Assembly (NCBI GenBank): GCA_003604985.1
Contig: QZIW01000073.1
Coordinates: 1-52,632, forward strand
Direction of reading: 5' to 3'
Source: Ammonifex sp.
GTDB lineage: Bacteria > Bacillota > Desulfotomaculia > Desulfotomaculales > Ammonificaceae
Length of the DNA stretch: 52,632 bases
A model generated the notes under the pieces. The model was not told the origin of the DNA and searched no databases. It was given only the letters and a program-made list of their open reading frames with translations. Position numbers and translations under genes: made by a program. Shown piece after piece: positions 40,021-47,382 of this stretch (within the stretch, counting starts at the first letter, position 1; every line of letters starts with the position of its first letter).

Positions 40021-40085
40021 GATCGCCGGTCGGTCGGCCCCTCCACCGTTTAGGGCTTTAAACTCACCTTTTCCGGGCTGTGCTG

Positions 40086-40110
40086 AAAAAAACCAACCCA
40101 AATGGGTTGG
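40086..40110 (-). terminator. Intrinsic terminator downstream of the Cys-rich gene
   Basis: CCAACCCA (40093-40100)/TGGGTTGG (40103-40110), followed on the minus strand by a T7 tract. Confidence 0.75.
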
Positions 40111-40208
40111 AAGAGCGTTAAGAGCGACTTAAATGGTAAAGACGTGAAAATCAGTGGCCGAAAAATTACGCTTGGCGGGGTCAGCGCTGTCTGGCCCCTC
40201 CTTTCCAG

Positions 40209-40784
40209 TTACGCCTCCGGATCAGGAGGAGTGCACTGGGGCGGGAACAGCACCGGCGGACATACCAGCGGCGGCGCCGGTGAAACCTGTTCGCATTTTG
40301 CAGGCACGCAGAAGCCGAAGGTCGGCACCAACAGTTTAACCACGGCCCTGGACTGAATTATGATGCAAAGGTCAACACTGCAACATACCTGCTCTCCTAT
40401 CAATACGCACTGGCATGCTGATTCCACAACGGCGCAGTCCGTAAATGTCCCCTCGGGAGCACAGAGCACCACCGTCTTGGTAAAGTTAATTGTCTTTGTT
40501 AATTCACACAGCACGACACAATCGGGACTGATGATCGTTATTTTGATTGTTGTACTGACGGCGAAGGTTACGTTTGACCTTCCGGTTTCATCGGGGGCCG
40601 TACGGGAAATCTCGGTACAGAGCGGGGAATCGACAATCTTGCACGCGGCGATTGAACCATGCGGGAACGGGAAATGGGGACACCCGGTGACGTCAAAACA
40701 CTGCTCCCGCTCGTCGGCCTGGAAACAAAAATCGTAAACTTTAAAAGTTTCAATGCACACTACTTCGAATGCTTGGTCGCTCAT
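40209..40784 (-). CDS. Cys-rich protein of unknown function (paralog A), putative spore coat/exosporium component
   Basis: 191 aa; GGGGGA SD upstream; closely similar to 41344..41973 (shared 'VICIETFKVYDFCFQA..REQCF', 'CTEISRTAPDETGRSNVTFAVSTTIKI', 'CQCVLIGEQVCCSVDLCI.IQSRAVVKLL.P.FGFCVP'). Confidence 0.85.
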   Translation of the reverse strand: MSDQAFEVVCIETFKVYDFCFQADEREQCFDVTGCPHFPFPHGSIAACKIVDSPLCTEISRTAPDETGRSNVTFAVSTTIKITIISPDCVVLCELTKTINFTKTVVLCAPEGTFTDCAVVESACQCVLIGEQVCCSVDLCIIIQSRAVVKLLVPTFGFCVPAKCEQVSPAPPLVCPPVLFPPQCTPPDPEA

Positions 40785-40833
40785 CTATCTTCCCCCTTGG
40801 AATAAATTAATATTTATGGTTGTTTACGGTAAC

Positions 40834-40861
40834 ATAGTATGTTGCGCCAGGGTTGGTTGTG
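40834..40861 (-). promoter_or_regulatory. Candidate sigmaK-like sporulation promoter for paralog A
   Basis: Minus strand: CAC (40861-40859) - 17 nt - CATACTAT (40841-40834). Confidence 0.5.
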
Positions 40862-41074
40862 ATAATTTACCGATTAAATCCGGCCTTTGGTAAAGGGGAG
40901 AAGCATTTCCTTTGAGAACCGCCGTTTCCAGGTGTCATGCTGATCAACGGAGATTTGTGCTGGAAAAGTGAAAAAGCCCATTCCGGGCAAAATGAGGCTA
41001 TCCATGGTTTTTAGTTAAAACGGTACATGGTAAATTTTTTTACCCGCACGGGGTAATGTTCTATCTTTTTTACC

Positions 41075-41278
41075 TCACCCTCCTGAAACAAAAGTGCAGT
41101 TTCTCTTCACCAAATTGTAGATGAGCATCATTGAGACTTCTGTTGGGTTATAGGTCACATACACCATCTCGCGGACTATTTTCACGTCCTTGATACCCCG
41201 TTCGTTTAGTAATTGCTCCGTTAATTCTTCCCTGTCTTTGATTCCCGTTGTAGTGATCGAAGTTGTGGAAAGATACAA
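41075..41278 (-). CDS. Small protein (67 aa), HMA-like fold suspected
   Basis: Frame within ORF 41075..41422; GGAGGTG then TTG start at 41278; sequence LYLSTTSITTTGIKDREELTEQLLNERGIKDVKIVREMVYVTYNPTEVSMMLIYNLVKRNCTFVSGG. Confidence 0.6.
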   Translation of the reverse strand: MYLSTTSITTTGIKDREELTEQLLNERGIKDVKIVREMVYVTYNPTEVSMMLIYNLVKRNCTFVSGG

Positions 41279-41293
41279 ATATTTCACCTCCGG

Positions 41294-41322
41294 AAAGGGG
41301 CCAGGGTTAACCCGGCCCCTTT
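41294..41322 (-). promoter_or_regulatory. Strong hairpin between paralog B and the 67-aa gene
   Basis: AAAGGGGCC (41294-41302)/GGCCCCTTT (41314-41322), with the loop itself containing GGGTTAACCC; abuts the SD of the small gene. Confidence 0.7.
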
Positions 41323-41343
41323 GTATTGAGTTGACTAAGTAGC

Positions 41344-41973
41344 CTAATCTAGCGGCGTGCACTGAGGCGGGAACAGCACCGGCGGGCATACCAGCGGAGG
41401 CGCCGGTGAAACCTGTTCGCATTCCTTAGGCACGCAGAAGCCGAAGCTTGGGATTAATAGTTTTACGACCGCCCGGGACTGTATTACGATGCACAGGTCA
41501 ACGCTGCAGCAGACTTGTTCCCCGATGAGAACGCACTGACAGGCGGAATCCACTATGGCACAGTCGGTAAAGGTACCATCAGGGGCGCAGAGTACCACTG
41601 TTTTGGTAAAGTTAATGGTCTTTTTGAAAACGCAAAGGACTTCGCATTCAGGGCCGACTATTATAATCTTGATAGTCGTACTCACGGCGAAGGTTACATT
41701 CGACCTTCCTGTCTCATCTGGGGCAGTACGTGAAATCTCGGTACAGGTCGGGCTATCCACAATCTCGCAATTTGCGGTGGAACCGGCGGGGAAAGGGAAA
41801 CTCGGACAATTATCGGGCAAGTTGAAACACTGTTCGCGGCTCTCCGCCTGGAAACAAAAATCATAAACTTTAAAAGTCTCAATACAAATAACTTCAAAAT
41901 CTTTAAAATGCTTACCTTTTCCATCTTTCCCATCTTTCCAATCGTTCCACTCGATGCTCATATTGTCGCTCAT
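41344..41973 (-). CDS. Cys-rich protein of unknown function (paralog B), putative spore coat/exosporium component
   Basis: 209 aa; AAGGAGG SD upstream; tandem paralog of 40209..40784 with an extended charged N-terminus (MSDNMSIEWNDWKDGKDGKGKHFKD). Confidence 0.85.
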   Translation of the reverse strand: MSDNMSIEWNDWKDGKDGKGKHFKDFEVICIETFKVYDFCFQAESREQCFNLPDNCPSFPFPAGSTANCEIVDSPTCTEISRTAPDETGRSNVTFAVSTTIKIIIVGPECEVLCVFKKTINFTKTVVLCAPDGTFTDCAIVDSACQCVLIGEQVCCSVDLCIVIQSRAVVKLLIPSFGFCVPKECEQVSPAPPLVCPPVLFPPQCTPLD

Positions 41974-42022
41974 AACGCAACCTCCTTGGAAATATATTTA
42001 TTTTTTGGCTCTGTTTGATACC

Positions 42023-42050
42023 AATTTATGTTGGTTTAACGCCGGTTGTG
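42023..42050 (-). promoter_or_regulatory. Candidate sigmaK-like sporulation promoter for paralog B
   Basis: Minus strand: CAC (42050-42048) - 17 nt - CATAAATT (42030-42023); same geometry as the promoter of paralog A. Confidence 0.5.
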
Positions 42051-42081
42051 CCAAATTACAGGAAAAAATTGCAACCCGGTC

Positions 42082-42111
42082 TTAACAAAAAACAGGCCCG
42101 GTTAGTATTAT
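42082..42111 (+). promoter_or_regulatory. Candidate sigmaA promoter for the 42135 gene
   Basis: TTAACA (42082-42087) - 18 nt - TATTAT (42106-42111). Confidence 0.45.
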
Positions 42112-42134
42112 GGGTTTAGTTGGAGGTGACTAAA

Positions 42135-42638
42135 GTGCTCTGGTCTACGCGTTCACCAGTCAAACCCGGGCAGACAAAAAGCGCCCATCAAAAAGGTCAG
42201 ACTGACAACAAAGCGACCAAAAATGAAGGGGAAGCAATACAGGAAAGAAAGAACCCGAAAATTCCACCCGGACACAGAGCCGCGGCTACAGTCCCCGCGG
42301 ATCCGCATGGTCAAAGAGTGACCGGTAGAGGGCCAAGACCAAGCGGAACGATTGCGTCCGAGGTAGTCAAACAACTTACGTCAGCGGCTGCAAGAGCTGT
42401 CGCGGCCCAAAGTGCGCCGCCGAAAACCGTATCGGTTGACATGCTGACAAGGAAAATTTTTCGAAAGGTCGGGAACGGCGTCTTCACTTTTAAACCTGGG
42501 GGCGCGGTTACCACAGCGGAATACCAGCCTGGTTGCAAGGCGGCAGACCTTGAACCGCTTCTTAAAGGGGCGGTGAAAGACGGTTTCATCAAAACTGCAA
42601 GCTTGCGCGAGGGGCTTCCGGTTTACATCTTTAAATGA
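42135..42638 (+). CDS. Hypothetical protein with basic/Pro-rich disordered N-terminus and small C-terminal domain
   Basis: ORF 42120..42638; GGAGGTGA SD followed by GTG at 42135; own candidate promoter and downstream terminator. Confidence 0.65.
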   Translation: MLWSTRSPVKPGQTKSAHQKGQTDNKATKNEGEAIQERKNPKIPPGHRAAATVPADPHGQRVTGRGPRPSGTIASEVVKQLTSAAARAVAAQSAPPKTVSVDMLTRKIFRKVGNGVFTFKPGGAVTTAEYQPGCKAADLEPLLKGAVKDGFIKTASLREGLPVYIFK

Positions 42639-42673
42639 AGGAGATAGTCCCGGCAGTTGTCGGGCGGAAAGGC

Positions 42674-42718
42674 AAAGGGGCCGTCCCGAAAGTCATCTTC
42701 AGGACAACCCCTTTTTGG
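42674..42718 (+). terminator. Terminator between convergent genes
   Basis: AAAGGGGccGTCC...GGACaaCCCCTTTTT. Confidence 0.6.
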
Positions 42719-42722
42719 ATTA

Positions 42723-43478
42723 TTAGTGGCCCAGGAACAATTGCGTCACATACACTCCGTACGGTGTGCCGACGACACCTATACCGATGGTATCGTGCCG
42801 CGGGTCCAGTAAATTGGCACGATGTCCTTCACTGTTCATAAGCAATTCATGTGCCCTCGCCACCGATCCGGCCTTGGCTATGTTTTCGGCGCCCATAACC
42901 CTGGCACTGATCCCGGCATTTCTCTCCATTTGAAGCGGTGTGCCATATGTTGGTGAGGTATGGCTGAAATAGTTGTTTTCGTACATGTCCTGACTTTTAA
43001 GCCGCGCCAGGTTGACCAGCCCCGAGTCCACAGCAAAGGCCCGAAGCCCGGCCTTAACCCTTTCTTGATTTACCAGGTCAAACATCTGCCTTTCACCCGC
43101 AGAAAGGTAATCAATATCGCCCGTTCCGCTTGGTGCGGGCGACGGTGCCGGTGTTGGTGCATGAACCGGTGCGGGTTTGGGTGTATAATAAGAGCGGTAC
43201 TGTGCCAGTTTGCTGTAATAATCCGAAGCACTGGTATAATAGGGCTTTGTTACCGTTCCGGTTCCGGCACTGCCACCCGTATTGGCTGGTGGCGGCGTGT
43301 AACTACCGGTTGGTGTGGTGCCTTGGCTCCCCCACGGGTACGCAATCCCGTATTGGCTCCACTGGGCACAATAGTCCGAAGGAGAGATGTAAGCCTGGGC
43401 GGTCCCAACTGGTACAATGGTTGCTACAAGAAACAGTAGCACGAAGAAGGTGGATAATATTCTGGCAATCCTTACCAT
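42723..43478 (-). CDS. CAP domain (SCP/YkwD-like) secreted protein
   Basis: Signal peptide; Pro-rich linker; 'MFDLVNQERVKAGLRAFAVDSGLVNLARLKSQDMYENNYFSHTSPTYGTP...LLMNSEGHRANLLDPRHDTIGIGV'. Confidence 0.93.
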   Translation of the reverse strand: MVRIARILSTFFVLLFLVATIVPVGTAQAYISPSDYCAQWSQYGIAYPWGSQGTTPTGSYTPPPANTGGSAGTGTVTKPYYTSASDYYSKLAQYRSYYTPKPAPVHAPTPAPSPAPSGTGDIDYLSAGERQMFDLVNQERVKAGLRAFAVDSGLVNLARLKSQDMYENNYFSHTSPTYGTPLQMERNAGISARVMGAENIAKAGSVARAHELLMNSEGHRANLLDPRHDTIGIGVVGTPYGVYVTQLFLGH

Positions 43479-43623
43479 AATATGACCTCCCCTAAATTTG
43501 TGTAGTGCGTATGACCCGGTAGCGTCATTTTATCCTCCCTTAACAAATCGAGTCAAAAACGGAATATTCGTGTTTTTTCGATAATTATATCCATGGAACG
43601 CACCTGTTTACCTTGTTAGATAT

Positions 43624-43797
43624 ATGGACATGATGGCATCCATAAGCTTTAAAGGAAACAGCTATACCATTTTTCCACCAAGAGGCTTTTCAAAGAAAGA
43701 TTGGGATAATACTTGCCCCAATAGGGGCCGATACTGGTCCGCCAAAGGCCCTCGCTGTGAAGAAATCGGGCGCACCCGGGAGTCCCGTTACGCCTGA
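43624..43797 (+). CDS. Possible unannotated small protein (57 aa)
   Basis: ATG..TGA frame: MDMMASISFKGNSYTIFPPRGFSKKDWDNTCPNRGRYWSAKGPRCEEIGRTRESRYA; no obvious SD; below the length cutoff of the supplied track. Confidence 0.25.
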   Translation: MDMMASISFKGNSYTIFPPRGFSKKDWDNTCPNRGRYWSAKGPRCEEIGRTRESRYA

Positions 43798-43915
43798 CAG
43801 GGATATACCGGCATGTAAATGACTTTGAGCCCCTTTTCTTTTTAATTTGCAGGGATTTTTCATTTAAAGCAGAAAAAAAACTAGATTGAGGTGAAAATAA
43901 GGTGGTGATAATTAC

Positions 43916-44785
43916 TTGCGAAGTATGACCGGCTATGGTTACGGAGAAGTGACCACCTCTACGGGAAAGGTGATTGTCGAGGTCAAAGGGGTGAACCACC
44001 GTTTTTTGGACGTGGTGGTCCGGGTACCGCGTGCTTTTAACTGTTTTGAAGAAGTGTTGCGGCGGCTGGTGCAGTCGGTAAGCACCCGGGGTCGCGTCGA
44101 AATCTACCTTTTGGTCGAAGATTCGGGAAATAAAAATTTTACGGTAAAAGTTGACAAGGAACTTGGAATGGCATATTATAAGGCTCTGGAAGAATTGCGC
44201 GGCCATTTGGGCCTTGCCCCGCCCATTTCGATGGATAACGTTATTATGCAACATGGTGTCCTCACGCTCGCCGAAATCCAGGGCGAGGTTTCCGCGATGG
44301 GACCGTTCATAGAGGCTGCTGCCAAAGCTGCCCTGAAGGAGTTCCTTAAGGCCCGAGAAGAGGAAGGAATCAATCTCGCAAAGGACATCATTGAACGGGT
44401 TGAACGGCTGAAGGAAATCTCTCGATCGATGTACGGGGAAGCACCCGGCGTTGTGAACTTCTACAGGGAAAAACTCAGTGAACGTTTAAAGGAATTCACC
44501 GACTTTATTGACCCGGTACGTATTACTAGCGAGGTGGTGCTTCTTGCGGAAAGGGCCGACATCACCGAAGAACTGGTGCGCATTAACAGTCACATCGCCC
44601 GTGCTGAAGAAGTATTTAAGCATCAGGAACCGGCGGGCCGCCGTCTTGATTTTTTATTCCAGGAAATTTTCCGCGAGATAAATACCATTGGCGCTAAAGC
44701 CCAAAATTTAACCATCAGCAAACTCGTGGTAGAGGCAAAGGTTGAAATTGAAAAGTTGAGGGAGCAGGTTCAAAATCTCGAATAA
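43916..44785 (+). CDS. yicC: YicC family protein (putative endoribonuclease)
   Basis: '[12 protein letters not shown]...[19 protein letters not shown]...[48 protein letters not shown]'. Confidence 0.94.
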   Translation: MRSMTGYGYGEVTTSTGKVIVEVKGVNHRFLDVVVRVPRAFNCFEEVLRRLVQSVSTRGRVEIYLLVEDSGNKNFTVKVDKELGMAYYKALEELRGHLGLAPPISMDNVIMQHGVLTLAEIQGEVSAMGPFIEAAAKAALKEFLKAREEEGINLAKDIIERVERLKEISRSMYGEAPGVVNFYREKLSERLKEFTDFIDPVRITSEVVLLAERADITEELVRINSHIARAEEVFKHQEPAGRRLDFLFQEIFREINTIGAKAQNLTISKLVVEAKVEIEKLREQVQNLE

Positions 44786-44802
44786 ATCAAGGGGGGATTC
44801 TT

Positions 44803-45066
44803 TTGGACATCAGGCTGATTAATATCGGTTTTGGAAACATTGTCTCCGCAAACCGGATCATCGCCATTGTCAGTCCTGAGTCGGCGCCCATAAAGAGGAT
44901 CATCACCGAGGCGCGCGATCGGGGGATGCTGATCGATGCCACTTACGGCCGGCGCACACGTGCGGTCATCATAACAGACTCCGACCACGTTATCCTGTCC
45001 GCCGTCCAGCCCGAAACTGTTGCGCACCGGCTGACACCAAAAGGTGAAGGCGACGGGGGAGTTTAG
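44803..45066 (+). CDS. remA: DUF370/RemA-like extracellular matrix regulator
   Basis: '[75 protein letters not shown]'; between yicC and gmk. Confidence 0.94.
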   Translation: MDIRLINIGFGNIVSANRIIAIVSPESAPIKRIITEARDRGMLIDATYGRRTRAVIITDSDHVILSAVQPETVAHRLTPKGEGDGGV

Positions 45067-45072
45067 CCGAGC

Positions 45073-45669
45073 GTGAATCCGGCTCTTCTTTTGGTGATTT
45101 CGGGGCCTTCTGGGGTTGGCAAAGGGACTATCTGCCGTGAATTACAAAAGCTTGATCCCACTATCTACCTCTCGGTCTCCGTTACCACCCGCCCGCCACG
45201 CGAGGGGGAAAAAGAGGGGAAAGATTATTATTTTGTTTCCGAGGACCGTTTTCGTGAACTTATGGAGCAGGGAGAGCTGCTTGAATGGGCCCGGGTTTAT
45301 GATTATTTTTACGGCACGCCAAGAACAGCGGTAAACAAAGCCCGTGCAGCGGGCCGGGACGTCCTTTTGGAAATCGATGTCCAGGGAGGGTTAAAGGTAC
45401 GCGAAAACTGTCCGGACAGCATTTTGTTGTTTGTTTTGCCACCCTCCCTCGAAGACCTTTCTATTCGCTTGAAACGTAGAGGAACCGAAAGCAGCGATTC
45501 CATTGACTCACGCCTCCGCTGGGCAGAATCTGAACTCCCTTATTACAAGCAATATGATTATGTCGTTGTGAACGACACCGTGGCAGAAGCCGTAGCGAAA
45601 GTCAGCGCGATAAGAATTGCAGAAAAATGCCGGCCCCAAAACCAAAAATTAGTTTGGCCTATTACGTAA
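45073..45669 (+). CDS. gmk: Guanylate kinase
   Basis: 'LLLVISGPSGVGKGTICRELQ...SVTTRPPREGEKEGKDYYFVSEDRF'. Confidence 0.95.
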   Translation: MNPALLLVISGPSGVGKGTICRELQKLDPTIYLSVSVTTRPPREGEKEGKDYYFVSEDRFRELMEQGELLEWARVYDYFYGTPRTAVNKARAAGRDVLLEIDVQGGLKVRENCPDSILLFVLPPSLEDLSIRLKRRGTESSDSIDSRLRWAESELPYYKQYDYVVVNDTVAEAVAKVSAIRIAEKCRPQNQKLVWPIT

Positions 45670-45722
45670 TTGACTAAAAACGAGCACGTTATAGCAAGGG
45701 GGTAAACTTGAGGGTTATGCCC

Positions 45723-45929
45723 ATGAGTAAACCACCGCTCGACGACCTTCTCAAGGTATCAAGCAACCGCTACGTATTGGCTATCGTCGCGGCAAAGTAC
45801 GCCCGCGTTCTAACGGATAAAGCCATCGCCGGACTATTGGACGATACTGTAAAGCCTGTCTCCAAAGCGCTGGAGGAAATAGCAAATCTAAAGGTGAAAC
45901 ATACACCCCCTGGTCGGGGCATCAAGTGA
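45723..45929 (+). CDS. rpoZ: DNA-directed RNA polymerase omega subunit
   Basis: 'MSKPPLDDLLKVSSNRYVLAIVAAKYARVLTDKAI...DTVKPVSKALEEIANLKV'; start 45723 or 45708. Confidence 0.9.
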   Translation: MSKPPLDDLLKVSSNRYVLAIVAAKYARVLTDKAIAGLLDDTVKPVSKALEEIANLKVKHTPPGRGIK

Positions 45930-46040
45930 ATCACCGTTGATTCCGGAGAAAGCAAACAAAGCGCTTTTTAAACGCTCCGGCGGTGGAGCTTTAAGCAATA
46001 GTTCTTATAATTGCGGGGTAAATAACGAAAGTGAAAACAG

Positions 46041-47237
46041 GTGGTTGCCTTGCTTACGAAAAAGCGCGTCTTGGTCGGTGTCACAGGTGGCATAGCAGCA
46101 TACAAAGCAGCTGAGCTTGTCTCGTCTTTGCGCGAAAGCGGCGCAACGGTTAACGTCGTTTTGACGGAAGCGGCACGTGAATTCGTGCAGCCGCTTACTT
46201 TTAAGGCATTGTCCGGCAATCAGGTTTATACCGGGTTGTTCGGCGGCCTTGACCCTGTGCCGCACATTAGCGCCGCGAAAGAAAGCGACCTCGTGGTCGT
46301 TTATCCGGCTACGGCCAATTTCATCGGACATGCGGCCAACGGTCTGGCGCCGGACTTACTGACCACACTCGTGCTGGCGTTTAAAGGACCGGTGGTTATT
46401 TGCCCGTCAATGAACGCCAGGATGTTCGCCAACGTGGCCGTCCAACACAACCTGGCCCGGCTTCAAGATTACGGTTACGTGATTGTTCCCCCCGAAAGCG
46501 GACGTTTGGCCTGCGGGGAGGTTGGGCAAGGCCGCCTGCCGGCACCGGGCGCGGTTTTGGAAGTAATCCGGGGAGCGCTCGTTCCCAAAGATCTCAAGGG
46601 TTTGAACTTCCTTGTAACAGCGGGACCGACCAGGGAACCTCTGGACCCGGTGCGCTATATCAGCAACCGGAGTTCAGGCAAAATGGGTTACGCGCTTGCC
46701 AGGGCAGCCCGTGATAGAGGTGCCCAGGTTGTTTTAATCAGCGGTCCGACGTCACTCGCAAAGCCTGCGGGCGTTTCTTATTCCGGGGTCAAAACCGCGC
46801 TGGAGATGCGCGAGGCGGTCTTGGAAAATTTCGACGCCGCCGATGTAGTGATAATGTGCGCAGCGGTCAGCGATTACCGCGCCAAGACCCCGTCCCCGAA
46901 GAAAGTCAAAAAAGAAGTTCGGGAAATGGTGCTGGAGTTTGTTCAAAATCCCGACATACTGGAGGAACTGGGTAGACTTAAGCGGCACCAACTTCTCATC
47001 GGTTTCGCAGCGGAAGACGACAACATTTTGGAGCATGCCCGCAGAAAGCTTGAAGCTAAAAACCTGGATATGGTGGTCGCCAACCTTATAGCACAGGAAG
47101 GCGCCGGCTTTGAGGCCGACACCAACATCGTCAAAATATTGTTTCGCAACGGCAGGTTCCTGGAATTGCCCCGTATGGATAAGTACGAGGTCGCACAGCG
47201 TCTAATGGATATGGTACTGGATATGAGGAGGATATAA
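46041..47237 (+). CDS. coaBC: Bifunctional phosphopantothenoylcysteine decarboxylase/phosphopantothenate-cysteine ligase
   Basis: 'KKRVLVGVTGGIAAYKAAELVSSLRESGATVNVVLTEAAREFVQPLTF...PSMNARMF...VTAGPTREPLDPVRYISNRSSGKMGYALA'. Confidence 0.95.
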   Translation: MVALLTKKRVLVGVTGGIAAYKAAELVSSLRESGATVNVVLTEAAREFVQPLTFKALSGNQVYTGLFGGLDPVPHISAAKESDLVVVYPATANFIGHAANGLAPDLLTTLVLAFKGPVVICPSMNARMFANVAVQHNLARLQDYGYVIVPPESGRLACGEVGQGRLPAPGAVLEVIRGALVPKDLKGLNFLVTAGPTREPLDPVRYISNRSSGKMGYALARAARDRGAQVVLISGPTSLAKPAGVSYSGVKTALEMREAVLENFDAADVVIMCAAVSDYRAKTPSPKKVKKEVREMVLEFVQNPDILEELGRLKRHQLLIGFAAEDDNILEHARRKLEAKNLDMVVANLIAQEGAGFEADTNIVKILFRNGRFLELPRMDKYEVAQRLMDMVLDMRRI

Positions 47238-47265
47238 GGGCGCGCCGTCTAACAATTGAGAGGCT

Positions 47266-47330
47266 AAGAGGGCGGGGAATCGGCTCGGCGATGGTTTTAA
47301 TCGAGTTTAACAATTTCAAGCCCTCTTTTT
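47266..47330 (+). terminator. Candidate terminator between coaBC and priA
   Basis: AAGAGGGC (47266-47273)/GCCCTCTT (47320-47327) followed by TTT; long loop. Confidence 0.4.
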
Positions 47331-47382
47331 AATTTCTGGAGCAACACTCTAAGGCGGACTTTACGGCAAACGGGAGCAGCCC

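Noticed and set aside
41515-41866. Plus-strand ORFs antisense to Cys-rich paralog B
   Set aside because: A homologous shadow ORF also occurs opposite paralog A, as expected from duplicated sequence; no SD and the sense strand has strong support.
43700-43810. Possible guanidine-I (ykkC) riboswitch based on an 'ACTGGTCCG' match
   Set aside because: Only this short segment resembles the motif; the other conserved blocks (CUAGGGUUCCG-like, GGGAUAAAAGCCCGG-like) were not found.
43649-44254. 201-aa minus-strand ORF across the yicC 5' end
   Set aside because: Overlaps the confident yicC gene on the opposite strand; no motif or SD.
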